From Canna indica (lineage: Eukaryota > Streptophyta > Magnoliopsida > Zingiberales > Cannaceae): DNA of 64,000 bases. A program made the position numbers and the translations under genes. The first letter of the stretch is position 1, and each line of letters opens with the position of its first letter. The DNA lies in contig CP136896.1 in NCBI GenBank assembly GCA_034359265.1, positions 5,735,501-5,799,500 of the forward strand, read 5' to 3'. The notes under the pieces are model-generated. The model was not told where the DNA came from. It was given only the letters and a program-made list of their open reading frames with translations, and did no database searches. Positions 13,457 through 24,727 of the stretch are shown here, in pieces.

Positions 13457-13888
13457 TAGGGTTGTTCATCGGGTCGACCCAACCAAATGAACCCGAGAAC
13501 CCTATCCGACCCGATCTATTTGGGTTGGGTCAGGTCGAGTAATCGGGCCGGGTCGGGTACAATTCGACCAAACCCGACCATAATCGGGTCGGGTCTCGGG
13601 TTTTAGAATTTAAAACTCTATGATCCAAGACCCGACCCAATGACCCGATTATTTATATTTTTTTTAATTATTTTTAAAATATTTATATTAAAAAATATTT
13701 ATTTTTTAAAAAACTTATTTTTTACCTAAACGGGTAAACCCGACTACCTGCCCGCCCCGAACTAGGTTGGGTTGGGTCGGGTCGGGTTTGAGAGGTGATT
13801 TTTTTTTAAACCGACCCGATTATACTTGGTCGGGTCGGATCGATTTTTTTTTAAAATTCGACCCGATCCGATATGTGAACACCCCATA
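13457..13888. mobile_element. hAT-like MITE, TSD CTTCAAAC, empty site in copy B
   Basis: A 432-bp element flanked by perfect 8-bp repeats CTTCAAAC (13449-13456 and 13889-13896). It starts TAGGGTTGTTCAT and ends GTGAACACCCCATA. Subterminal CGGGTCGGGT-type repeats face each other in inverted orientation. Block B has a single CTTCAAAC at 41859-41866 and no element. Non-autonomous, with no coding sequence. Confidence 0.92.
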
Positions 13889-13983
13889 CTTCAAACTTCT
13901 TGTTCTAATGGCACAAGATTCACATAAACCCTAGGTTTGATGGAGGATATTTCTAAAGTAGAGGAAGTCCACGTGGATGTGAC

Positions 13984-14513
13984 TAGGGCCGGCAATGGTG
14001 CGGATACGGTGCGGATACGGATTATCCGTATCCGCACCGCATCCCATATCTGCTCATCCGTATCCGCACCGTATCCGCCACGGATATGAATATGGATATC
14101 CATATCCGCACCGCTTCAAATGCGGATATCCGCACCGTATCCGTATCCGCACCGTTTTTAATAAAAAAATATTAAAAATAATATATTTTATTAAAAAATT
14201 AAAAAATTATCAATCCATTGATCCAAAACAAATATATAATATACTTCAAAATTCATCTAGACATGAAATTATTATAAAGTCCTTATATATATTAATAACT
14301 TATATAGGTAAAATAATAATTAAAATGAGGCGGATAGGCGGTGCGGATACGGTGCGGATACACAGACAAATCCATATCCGCACCGTATCCGCGCGGATAT
14401 GAAATTTTCAGATCCATATTTGTATCCATATTTGTTTTTACTTGCGGATACGGATCGGATACAGTACGGATGCGGTTTTTAGTTGACGGATGCGGATAAA
14501 ATTACCAGCCCTA
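13984..14513. mobile_element. hAT-like MITE, TSD GATGTGAC, empty site in copy B
   Basis: A 530-bp element flanked by perfect 8-bp repeats GATGTGAC (13976-13983 and 14514-14521). It starts TAGGGCCGGCAATG and ends TACCAGCCCTA. The ends are packed with inverted and direct copies of GCGGATACGG. Block B keeps one GATGTGAC at 41946-41953. The apparent His/Arg/Tyr-rich ORFs on both strands are translations of the repeats. Confidence 0.93.
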
Positions 14514-14800
14514 GATGTGACTTGACGGAGATTTCTAAAAATGTAAGTACAACTCCTAGTTCAAATTTCAAAAGACAATTATCTTATTTAAATATTCTCT
14601 TCAAAAGACTAATGGTTCGTTTGTTTTATATATTTACTATATATGATACGATAATAAATTATGAAGTATTAATTTTTTTGGCTTTCAATCCAATGCACTT
14701 TGTAATTCTATGAATACCAGCTCTTGAAACTATAGAGGCTCAAATTAGGATACGATGCACACCCACGTTAGAATTCTTTGGAATAAGTGTAAATCGTAAA

Positions 14801-15073
14801 TTGTTACCCTACAATAATTTCACATATTTTAAGCACAAGTTTCTTTTTTCACTAAGTTACTCGATAAAACTTGTAATGAGGGGCTTCAGGAAAAATTCTT
14901 TTGGCATCGAATACCGACCTTATATCTGCTTAGGTGATATTCGAGACCAATTCATTCATGAAGTTGTATCTACTAATGATTGCATACCTTTGTTTGTTTC
15001 AAATTTTTATGAGTACGTACTAATCGTGCGGCTCAAAATAAGATGTTATCTATACTTTAAGGCCATCTTCTAA
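14801..15073 (+). other. Unrecognised ORF conserved between copies A and B
   Basis: A 90-codon ORF whose central part (SIKLVMRGFRKNSFGIEYRP, then ICLGDIRDQFIHEVVS) is conserved at 42255-42464 in block B. I recognise no domain. Homology between the copies is expected at DNA level anyway, so coding potential is unproven. Confidence 0.25.
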
Positions 15074-15413
15074 ACTTTTGATTTTACCGTGGGTTATACT
15101 TTGTGTTTTTAATGATATTTTGAGTGGTCGTGATAAAAAAATGGAGATAAATTTTTTTATTGTTAATACTTCTGTTCAATCGTTTTAAAATTTTATAGTA
15201 TTTGTCTGTCCCTCTTGCTCCTCGAGAGATTTTTAACAGAAGTTACGACGAGTCCTCATTTTTGGAGTACATAAGTAGATGTTGTGGTGCAATATGTTCA
15301 GTGTCTTTTTCTTCATCTGAAAATTATTCACTCGTTTGGTCTTTGTTTTGTGGTGCAATATGTTCAGTGTCTTTTTCTTCATCTGAAAACTGTGGAAGGC
15401 TCCTGGTGCGCAG

Positions 15414-16335
15414 ATGAGGGGGAGTGACTCGGAGAATAACTCCTTGACAGAGACCTTGCTAAGGTCCGTAAAGTCTCGACCCTCTAGGTCTTCAACACCC
15501 CCTGCTTCAGATGTGATCGAGCGATCGACATTCTCGGATGCTCCTACCTCTCCCCGCTCCCCCCGAGACACCGCAAAAGAAATTGAAGTGTCATCGACGA
15601 TCCAAGTTCTCAATCAGCAGATTTTCCAGTAGGTGGAGTTACAATTGCGCCCGTGGAAGTGATGGTAAATCCTTCGTTACCTGTCCCTTCTGGGGGTGGC
15701 AGCGGTGCTTCTGCCGGTGTTCAGGTGGCGTCTTCGGTAGGGGTAAGTCTATTGGAGTCTTTTCAATCTGATTTCTTCGATTTGGTCGAAAAGTTGCAAG
15801 AGTTTTTGCACAAAGAGTTGGCCGCTCGTTCTTGTGAGGTTGAGCCGTTAAAGAGGGCCCTGGAGTTCAAGACCGGTGAGGTTAATCTTTTAACCGCCCG
15901 AGTAAAGGAGGCAGAAAATCAATCCACGACCGCCTAGGCGGAGTTAACTAAGCTTCACCAAGACTTGGTTGTGGCTACATCAGAGAATTCCCATCTACAG
16001 GTTGAGACTGAGGTAGTCCGAGCACGGTTGCTGGCTGAATTTGAAGTAATTAAAGCGCAAGTGTGGGTTGAGGGGGACAAATGACGATCTAATGACTAGA
16101 GGCTTGATGCTAAGGTGTGCCACTTCAATAGTGCTGCTACCAGGTTGTATGATACAGGTTTTTATAAGGCTATCGAGCAGGCTCGACTCCTAGTTTCCAA
16201 AGTTGATTTTTGAGAGGCTAACATCTCCAAGGAAATGAAGTATGGTGTGCTTGTGGTTTCCGAGCCCGAGGAGGAGACTTCTGCCCGTCTTGAGGAGGAT
16301 TTGCTGGAGAATGTTGTTTCAGAGAGAAGGGTTCA
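15414..16335 (+). pseudogene. Gypsy-type transposon coiled-coil ORF fragment
   Basis: Broken reading frames encode a Ser/Pro-rich stretch followed by a probable coiled coil, for example EFLHKELAARSCEVEPLKRA and TGEVNLLTARVKEAENQ. A later conserved-looking stretch contains YDTGFYKAIEQARLLVSK. This layout resembles the C-terminal part of accessory or gag-like ORFs of plant gypsy-type transposons. In-frame stops occur near 15632, 15935, 16083 and 16213. The 3' end is cut by the hAT element at 16345. Confidence 0.4.
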
Positions 16336-16344
16336 TGTAACATC

Positions 16345-16808
16345 TAGAGGTGGCAATGGGCTGAGCTCGCCCATGGGCGGCACGAGGCCGGCCCGGTTTT
16401 AGGCCGTGCCTGACCTAACACGAAGAATTTCAGGCCGGGCCGGGCACGGCCCGTCTGTGCCTAAGGGGCGGGCTGGGCTCGCCCCCTGGCACGTGAGCCG
16501 TGTCGTGCTCGGCACGGCACGCATGCTGTGCTGGCCCGATGAAAGCTAGGTCTGACACGCGTCAGACCTGGCCAGACGTCTGACGCGCGCCAGACCCATG
16601 CCTGGCCGAGCCAGATCCAGGCCTGGCGCGTGTCGATCTAGGTCTAGCTCGAGTCTGGTCGAGCCAGACCTGATTAATTTTTTTTTAAAATATTATTTTT
16701 AAAATTTTGAAAGTTCAGGACCGGCCCGGGCTAGGCCTACCCCTTGAACTGTCGGGCCATGCCTGCTCGGGATCGGGTCGGCCCAGGCATGGCCCATTGC
16801 CACCTCTA
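16345..16808. mobile_element. hAT-like MITE with near-perfect TIRs
   Basis: A 464-bp element with 18-bp matching ends, TAGAGGTGGCAATGGGC and its complement. It is flanked by GTAACATC (16337-16344) and GTAGCATC (16809-16816), 7 of 8 identical. The interior is GC-rich with GGCCCGG- and CCAGACC-type inverted repeats. No ORF. It is inserted in the gypsy debris. Confidence 0.9.
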
Positions 16809-17029
16809 GTAGCATCAACCAAGGCCAATTAATTTTGTTGAATTGACCGTATGCGGGTCATTTTATTCGGCCTTTAAAGAATTATTGTCCCATCGGGGCG
16901 TTTTAACCGTTAGCCTTTTATGGGCTCACCCTGTGACTTGTATGCTCCAGTTTTCTGATTTGGTCATCTAGTATTGTTTGGCTTTCCTGTAAAAGCTCTT
17001 TGTTTTTAGGCGAATCTTTTGGTCAAAGC

Positions 17030-18165
17030 GTCCAAGGTGGTCCCGTTTAGCTGGGCCTACTTCCACATCATGTGTCGGTGAGAGGGTACCAAGACCCCTG
17101 CTGTGTAGGTCGAATAAGGTCTTTAAGACCGAAAGTAGTGGTGTAGTAACCATAGACTGCATTCGGGGGTTTAGGCCGAGCTTGCCAAGGAGCGTAAGGT
17201 GAAACCGCGGGTGAGGAGTTGTTTAAGGGCTCTGAGGCTGGAAGTAGTGTGGCGTGGTAGACAAGGACTGCACTCTAGGGTTGAGCATCGGTTAACCAAA
17301 CTGAACCAAAAGAAATCTTTTAACCGTTTATCAAACCGAAAAAATTTGGTTAATTCGGGTTGATTAACTGAATTTTCGGTTCGGTTCGGTTAATTTGGTT
17401 CGGTTAACCGAAAATATTGAAAAAAAAAAACAAAAAAAACACATTTGCTAAGACTCAAACCCAAGCAAGTAGGCAATCAAACTCTAACTTTATAAGTCTC
17501 TAACCATCTTAGTAAACTCCATTACCAACATATTTCTAACTAACACATATTATATATATAGTCAAATATAAAATAAATAATATTACACATGCACTAGGAT
17601 TCGAACTTGGGGGCTGAAGGCTTAAAGTTACACTTAACCACCAAGGCAAATACCAATACACAATATAAATTTTATTATATATATATATATTCGATAAATT
17701 CGATTAAAACTAATTTTTTCGATAAATTCACCGAACCGAACCGAAAACTGAAAACCAAAATCCCCAAAAAAAATAATCGAAAACCGAACCAAAATAATTC
17801 GGTTCGATTAATTCGGGTTCGGTTCGATCGGTTTCGGTGAATCGGAGAATCTTGCCCACCCCTACTGCACTCGAGGGTTCAGGCCAAGCTCACTGAGTAG
17901 CGTAAGACGGAACCGCACATGAGGAGTTGTGTAAGGGCGCTGAGGTCGAAAGTAATGTGACGTAGTAGCCAAGGACTACACTAGGAGGGGGGTTCAGGCC
18001 AAAGCTCGTCGAGGAGCGTAAGGCAAAACCGCGCGCGAGGAGTTGTGTAAGGGCTTTGAGGCCAGAAGTAATGTGGCGTGGTAGCCAAGAACTGCACTCG
18101 GAGGTTTAAGCCGAGCTCGCCGAAGACTGTATGGCGAAATCGCGCGCGAGGAGCTGTGTTGCTCA
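17030..18165. repeat. 111-116 bp tandem repeat array, split by an hAT element
   Basis: At least four copies of a unit containing GAGGAGTTGTGTAAGGGC and GTAGCCAAGGACTGCACTC. Anchors lie at 17213, 17921, 18037 and 18148, which gives periods of 111-116 once the hAT element is removed. A more degenerate copy precedes at about 17040-17160. It sits between gypsy ORF fragments, so it is probably noncoding retrotransposon sequence. Confidence 0.8.
17276..17864. mobile_element. hAT-like MITE, TSD CTGCACTC
   Basis: A 589-bp element inside the tandem array, flanked by perfect 8-bp repeats CTGCACTC (17268-17275 and 17865-17872). It starts TAGGGTTGAGCATCGG and ends TTGCCCACCCCTA. Subterminal GGTTCGGTTAA and AACCGAACC motifs are mirrored. 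The middle part has a TA microsatellite. The 77-codon ORF inside is not convincing. Confidence 0.92.
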
Positions 18166-18599
18166 TTTTAGAGCGCACCAGGCTGAGCTAGAGGCCGCAT
18201 TTAGGGCCGATGATCAGACTCTGTGAAAATCGAGCTTGTGAGAAGTGCGCTTAGGGTCGTTGAGGGCGTAGGGAGCCCAGAATAGGCAATAATGCTTGCG
18301 AACCAGACTATTGAGGAGTTTTAGTCGCTGAGTGGAGTACTGGGCTTTGGGGTTGAATACCACGACGCTGCGCGGGCAAAAGTCCATATATTTTCTGGAG
18401 TTTAGGCCGAGCTCATGCGTGAGGACTCAAGCAAGTTTGGAATAGAGTGTTGTTAAAGCTACGAGATAACTATAGTGGTGTCTTGAACATTCATAGAAAA
18501 TGCTAGGAATGCAATTTTATTGAGAAATAAAAAAAAATTGTGCGTACATGAGGAGCGCTAGGTTCCGAGCCTTATTAGTGCTTTTTGATCGCGGCTTGG

Positions 18600-19774
18600 G
18601 TTCTTTTAATGGTTAAGTCGTGGTTGCTTTCGCATGTCCTATCTTGGGTTCGGCTCGGAGGCTTCGATCAATTGTTTGCTTTTGGATGCGGAGAGAGTTT
18701 GTGGACCACTAGGCTCTTTCTCCAACTCGGTCACCTTTGGTTTGAGGCATTCGTTATAGCACAATTGGGCTTCTTTTTGATCGGCGTGTAGCATGCCTAC
18801 CTCCGTTTCTGAGACAAGAAACTTTAATGCTAGATGGGGAGTGGACACAACGGCTACCGAATTGTTTAGAGACGGTCGCCCTAGGATCATGGTACGAGAT
18901 GGGCACATTGATGGTAAAGTATTGTACATCAATTATTTTTGCCCTTGGCTAAGAGTTGAATGTCGTCCTTAACCATATGGCTCCTCAGTCATCAACTCTT
19001 TGCCCAGAGAAGCCTACTAGGTCTCCCTTGCATGGGGTATGTGAGGCTTCTGTTAATTCTATCATCTCGAAGGTAGAGTGGAAAGGATGTCGACTAAGCT
19101 GCCTTGGTCGACTAGGACCCTTTTAATGATGAATATCTTGTAATTACAGAGATTACGACTGAGTCATGCAGATTTTGGTTAGTTCTATGAAAATTAGATT
19201 CATAGAACGATATTATCGAGGTTCTTGAGGGAAGCTGGTGTGGTCGAGTGGCGCCATTGACCACCGTTACTGTCTGAGAAGATCTTTTCTTGGTGGAGCT
19301 TGATTCCTCGTTCCTTATAAGTCCACCAGTGATGTAGTTGATGACCTCTCAGGGTTAGGCTTCTGAGCGATCAACTCGCTTGCCATCCTTATGGCATGAA
19401 TGGGGATTGAGGGGCGTCCAACTTTATCGCCTAGGATCGTGACTTCTACTCCGACCTCTTTCTTTTTGGTGGTGGATATACTTATTCAGGCATCTTGCTC
19501 GGACCAAGTCCTCCAACTGATCACCAAGTACCACACACTCCTCGGTTGTGTGACCATAGGTATCATGGAACGTGCATCTCTTGCTCACATCAACATTCAG
19601 CGGTAGCTTTTGTTTCCCCCTGTTGGCAGGGTATTTGATGAGTTTCGGGTGGTAGATGTCCCGAATGATGATTTCCTTCATGGTATTGAAAAGAGTATAC
19701 TTTTCAAACCAGACGCTCAATCGAGGTGGTGACCTCGGCCCTCTGCCACTATTGAAAAGAGTATATTTTACCAT
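18600..19774 (-). pseudogene. Ty3/gypsy gag C-terminus and protease, degenerate
   Basis: Minus-strand frames give a gag-type motif CTFHDTYGHTTEECVVLGDQ followed by LEDLVRARCLNKYI (19424-19774). Further on comes the protease-to-RT linker ILGRPSLNNSVAVVSTPHLA and KEAQLCYNECLKP (18639-18932). The order is right for a gypsy polyprotein read on the minus strand. Between them the frame is broken by several stops, and RT, RNase H and integrase are missing. A 16-bp phrase ATTGAAAAGAGTATA occurs twice at the gag end (about 19684 and 19750). Confidence 0.75.
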
Positions 19775-19827
19775 TTAGGAAAACAATGTACTAATCATAT
19801 GTTTTTTCTTGTTTTAAAATTGTTTAG

Positions 19828-20475
19828 GTTCTTTAGATGGAACCTATATTAGGTGCACTGTTCATGATATTGAAAAGCCTAGGTACAAAATAAGAAAAGG
19901 TGAAATAGTTATGGATGTTTTAGGAGTTTGAAGTCAAATTCATCTATGTTTTGCCTGGGTGGAAATGGTCAGCTGATGGTAGAGTGCCAAGGGAGGTCTA
20001 AAAGTGCCACAAGGCAATAGTTTTAGTAATTTGATAAACAAGCATATTTAAGACTACATAGATATTGAATTAATTATTCTAACTAGTTTTATTTATGATA
20101 GGTATATATATTACATGTGTGACGCTGGATGTACAAATGGAGAGAGATTTTTAACTTCATATAGAGGTCAACGATATCATTTGAATGATTGGAGACAAAA
20201 TCACCAACCTAGAACACCACGTCGGTCCAAAGCCAATCCACCTCTAGAAAGAGAAAAGTTGATGTCGAGGAAGCTGTCATGGGCTCTTTAGTTGATTCGA
20301 TGAACAACATTGGCACTTTGTGTGAGAGTACGAGTCAAGGTATTCGGGAGGTAGCAAGTTGATTTAAAAACATCTTCAATTACTTTACCAACATATATGC
20401 CGACAATGAATATCAAGAAAAGGTTTACGAAATATTACTTGCTATTGAAGATTTGGGTCTGGATGAGTCATAAAT
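19828..20475 (+). pseudogene. PIF/Harbinger transposase remnant plus ORF1-like tail
   Basis: A decayed DDE transposase frame contains LDGTYIRCTVHDIEKPRYK, then IRKGEIVMDVLGV, then the C-terminal signature CDAGCTNGERFLTSYRGQRY and HLNDWRQNHQPRTP. These match the plant Harbinger DDE_Tnp_4 type. Directly after comes a second frame (about 20230-20470) with SLVDSMNNIGTLCESTSQGI and YQEKVYEILLAIEDLGLDES. It resembles the tail of the Myb/SANT-like ORF1 protein of the same superfamily. Several stops and missing segments make it inactive. The N-terminal half seems replaced by gypsy sequence. Confidence 0.7.
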
Positions 20476-21297
20476 GGTTGAGGTAGGAGAGGTCATTGCA
20501 ACTAATCCCTCTATATCGAGATACTTCTTTTCACTGCCCATGAGTGTGAGGAAAACTTTTGTGTGGAAGAAGCTCAGCGTGATATGAGTGACATGATCCA
20601 ATATGTAGAAGAAGTTTGGTTTGAATTAGTTGTGATGGTTGTGGTTTCGAGAACTTTTGCTTGTGCGATGGTTTTGATGTTTTCTAATTTGGACAAGTTA
20701 AATCGTTTCTTTATTTTGAATATACTTTGGAACTAATTATGATGTCTAGTTAAACTTCTTCTGTAGTGATGGAATTGTTTAGGGTTAATTTAGACTTATT
20801 TTTTTAATGATATGTAATGAGGAAATTGTTCATGTTTTTTTTTTTGTATTGTAATAATCGAATTATTCATGGTTAATTTGGATTTTTTTATGACTAGTAA
20901 TGATGAAATTGTTCATGGTTTTGTATTTTATTAATTTTGCTAGACCTATAGATCTCAACTTAATCTCGTCCGATTTTTCAATAATAAAATTTAATTTTTT
21001 TTAGTATAATGGATCGGTGATGCCATTGGTCACGACGACAAGGTGTCGCCGGTTGCCGGCGAATACCTTGGGGTTATATTATTCAATTTTATTTGGAGTG
21101 TATTTTAGTAAACTAATATTAGTTTTCTGATAATTTTATTGTTGCACCAAACATAATAATATTGATAACCAATATGATAACCCATGCTTACCAAATATTA
21201 CAATGTGATATTACCAATAATATAAAAGGTACCTATTTATGTTGGTGGTTATATAGATTGCCTAGTAATATGTTTGACAATGCACCAAATGCAAAAT

Positions 21298-21503
21298 TTT
21301 GAAGATGTAAAAATTAAAATATTATATATATATATATATGAATAATTTCACTATTAATTGATACTCAAAACTTAAAATCAAAATTAAAAAAATTAAAAAT
21401 TAAAAATCGAAACTAAATTGATTGGATTGGTAATCTAAAAATTTGGTTGATTTCAGAGGGATTGTTGGTTAACTAAAATTTAGATTTTTTGTGTTCACTC
21501 CTA
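21298..21503. repeat. hAT-type end fragment in copy A
   Basis: AT-rich sequence with GGTTAAC and GATTTCAG phrases ending in GTGTTCACTCCTA, the usual right end of this hAT family. No left end is present. The same fragment is in block B at 42537-42733, so it predates the duplication. Confidence 0.45.
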
Positions 21504-23364
21504 AATTTATAGTCCAAAACTTATTTATTCAGACCAATCTGACCCGATCTAATTATAATAAATATATAATATCTTAAATCCTTTACCCTTTCCAACCCTA
21601 ACAGCCTAACTCACGCACATAGTGACCGCGATCACGCCGCGCTGCCCCTCATTGTTGACATCGGCTCCCGTCTACCTCGCAGCCTTGCCTCGCCTTTGAC
21701 CCCGTCTCCCTCCGATAATTCGGCTTCCCTTTGGACTTTGTTAATCCACCAATCCCTTATCTTGTTTTAGTTTAATTTAGTTTAGTTTTTTTTTTGTAAT
21801 TTTTTAAACCATTTGTAATATGGTGGTTCCGGTTTCAATTTTATGGACTTAATATATCACGTATGAAAATTTGGTATCAATTTGAGATGAGGATGTTGCT
21901 GTTGAGTTTATGACTGGTGGCTTTTATTAAGTTTGAGTTCTATATGTTGAGTTTATTTAGTAAATTCGATATCAAAGTTGAATCATTTTTATTCGACTCA
22001 CTTCTGGACTAAACGTATCAATTTTATGACAGTTGAATTTAGGTACTCTGACAATTTTTTTATAGTGTTTAGGTCTATTGGCTTTTTTGTATGAGAATTG
22101 GATTCCACAAAATGTTTTGTGTAAATGCTTTCTTGTTATTATATATGGGCGCTTATGTTGCTTGATTAGAGGACTTATGAAGCTTGGTTGCTTGGCTAGA
22201 TAGTGGAGTAGTTGAACTCAATTTTCTCACTACACAACACATGACTCAATAGATAAACTCAACAGTATAACCACTACTACAATAATCATCATTAATAGCA
22301 GACAATCAACGCTATCATAGATAGTTTATAGCATTAAACAAAACGCTGTCAAATCGCACGTTATCTTATGTAGGGGGATACAATAGCGTTTCAGAAATGC
22401 AATAATTAATTAATGCTATATGAATGTTATTTTATAACATTTTTTATCTGTTATTATTAGTTATTTATCGCAATCATTACCTGTCATTACTTTTATTTCA
22501 TAACATTTTTTTATATGTTATTATTAGTTTGTTATCGCAATTATTATCTGTCATTACTTCTCTCTACAATAACATTACTAGTTTGTTATCGTATATGTTT
22601 ATATAGCATTTGATAATCGTTATTATATATTTTTTTATAGCATTCTTCAGTTGCTATTACTTGTTTTTATAGCAGTATTATTTAGTTATCATATAAACCC
22701 CTCAACTGGAGAGAGCTATTTAAAGCTCAGACAAACTACTAAAGCTGTCATATTAATATACTAAAATCAAGAACATTTCATAAAACAGTAGCTACTAACA
22801 CAGATTGAATTCCATTATCAACACAAGTTAATATAAATCCAAACTAAACATAACATTATCCAACATGTTTAGTTATCATATGTTCCAACCAAAACCGGTA
22901 GCATTTATGTTTCCACAACACATTGAATTCCAGAAGATCATAAAACCAAAGTATTTTATTCTAAAATCAAAGTATCTTGTTTTTTACAATAACCATCCAA
23001 CGTAACAAATGTGCTCCAAGTGCTCTCACCCTTTAAGCTCCAATTCCAGAACTGCATAAGATAAAAAAATATATTTTATTAATAAATTTATACAACTATC
23101 TTGAACTTGGATACATGCTTGGTTTGATCATTATAGATATTAGACAATGGACACATAATCTTAATTAAGGTGGTAAGATAGCAATAAAGAGATGAACAAA
23201 TAAATAGGTAATGGCTTCTAAAAGATTGGTTTGATCAATCTTGCAATGGTTGATCCATTTCATGAAGTTGCACTAAATAAATAAAGATTGTCTTGTGTTA
23301 TGGGCTGCTATTATGATGGTTGATAGAAAACTGCATGCACACACTACTAGAAATTAGGTCTTCA

Positions 23365-23645
23365 GCAACGGCTATCAGCAACGGCCGCTCAAGCCGTTGC
23401 TATTTGCAACGGCGTTCTTACGGCCGCTCGAGCCGTTGCAGGTATTTGTATCTGCAACGGCGTTCTAACGGATATGCGAGCCGTTGCGGATTATTTTAAT
23501 TATCCGCAACGGCTTTCTGACGGAAAGGCGAACCGTTGCTGATATTTTAATTATCAGCAATGGCGTGCTAACGGACAAGTGAGCCGTTGCTGATGATAAC
23601 TTATTAGCAACGGCTTTCTAACGGGCGAGTGAGCCGTTGCTGATA
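23365..23645. repeat. Left subterminal GCAACGGC/GCCGTTGC array
   Basis: More than ten copies of CAGCAACGGC or its complement GCCGTTGC in alternating orientation over 280 bp. In En/Spm elements such arrays are binding sites for the TNPA-type protein; that role is inferred here. Confidence 0.85.
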
Positions 23646-24045
23646 AGTTTATATAGGGCACCAGTCGCGCCCGACCCTTCTTCCTCCCGCTGCTGCCGCC
23701 GCCGCTCCTGCTCTCGCCTCTCGCCGCCGCTGCCGCTGCTGCCGCCGCTCCTGCTCTCGCCTCCCCCGCTGCTGCCGACTTGTTCAGGTATGCCTCGCCG
23801 GCCGGCCGTCTCTTCCCGTGGCGGCCGGCGGGATCGAATTAATCCGACCGATGGCCGCCGCTGGACCTTCGTACAGTGGCCGGACAGTGTGTCCGGTCAC
23901 TGTACGCCGGCGCCGGAGTCCACCTGACTCCGGCGCCAGAATTTATAAATTTATATATAATATTTTATTGTTTTATAATTGTTAATTAATTATTTAGATT
24001 AATTATTTAATTTGTTAGATTAATTATTAGGGTTTAGATTAATTT

Positions 24046-24280
24046 CGGACGCGTGCCAGAATCGTCCACTTCGGACGCGCGCCGGTATCGTCCACTTTGG
24101 ACGCGCGCCGGAATCGTCCACTTCGGACGCGCGCCGGAATCGTCCACTTCGGACGCGCGCCGGTATCGTCCACTTCGGACGCGCGCCGGAATCGTCCACT
24201 TCGAACGCGCGTCGGAATCGTCCACTTCGGGCGTGCGCGGAAATCGTCCACTTCGGACGCACGCCGGAATCGTCCAATAT
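24046..24280. repeat. 26-bp minisatellite, about nine copies
   Basis: Tandem copies of a unit made of CGGACGCGCGCCGG and AATCGTCCACTT, with period 26 (for example 24046, 24072, 24098). A period of 26 shifts the frame at every copy. Because no frame has a stop, long Arg/Ser/Trp-rich ORFs appear on both strands. These are not genes. Confidence 0.92.
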
Positions 24281-24485
24281 GGACTCGAACAGTCTCGAAA
24301 CATTTAGAAAATAATCATCCATTCGACGAGTTCATATGTTTCACGTACGCATCGACGAGTCGGATATGATTTAGCAAAACCTTAGATCCGTTCGGGGATT
24401 GCATGTTCGTGTAAAAGAAGTAGATGATCTTTTATACGATGTACAATTCTTGAATTATCCCTGATTGGATAATTTGGGAATATAG

Positions 24486-24682
24486 TTATTTGTACTGCAC
24501 TTACGTTTTTATTTTAACTATTAACTAATTATTCTAAAGTTCGGCAACATCTCTCTTGTTCTCCGATACGCGCCCAGATGATATGCGTATTCGGAGAACT
24601 ATAGGGAGATGCTGCCGAAATTTAGAATAATTAGTTAACAGTTAAAATAAAAATGTAAGTGCAGTTCAAATAACATAAATCC
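24486..24682. repeat. Long near-perfect palindrome inside the nested CACTA
   Basis: The left arm starts TTATTTGTACTGCACTTACG at 24486. The right arm carries its near-perfect complement, ending at about 24682. Arms of roughly 90 bp surround a short centre at about 24583. The transcript would fold into a long hairpin. Confidence 0.85.
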
Positions 24683-24727
24683 CGAATGGAATAGGACAAT
24701 CTCACCTAAAGACATTAACCAAAGAAA

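Larger units (their letters stand above)
15129..21297. mobile_element. 6.2 kb composite insertion (gypsy and Harbinger debris) in copy A
   Basis: Absent from block B, where the sequence runs continuously across about 42536. The junctions share a 7-bp direct repeat ATTTTGA. Inside are a coiled-coil gypsy-type ORF (+), two hAT elements, a tandem-repeat array, gypsy gag-protease sequence (-) and Harbinger transposase remnants (+). Opposite orientations and missing parts show repeated insertion and deletion. Deletion from B instead of insertion into A cannot be excluded. Confidence 0.65.

Noticed and set aside
13891..14402. ORFs rich in Arg, Ile, His and Tyr on both strands
   Set aside because: They are translations of the GCGGATACGG subterminal repeats of the hAT MITE.
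21590..22268. A second NOP10 gene in copy A
   Set aside because: Homology ends before any coding exon, the donor is mutated, and no NOP10 exon is seen up to 36280.
23365..23645. Regular short repeats that could suggest a CRISPR-like array
   Set aside because: The GCAACGGC units are inverted and irregular, lie next to CACTA ends, and the sequence is a plant nuclear genome.
23637..23927. 96-codon Pro/Leu/Arg-rich ORF in the inner CACTA
   Set aside because: Composition is explained by CCG/CTG-rich leader sequence; no conserved motif. It could be an untranslated first exon of the transposase gene.
24020..24369. Five overlapping ORFs of 70-100 codons on both strands
   Set aside because: All are products of the 26-bp minisatellite.
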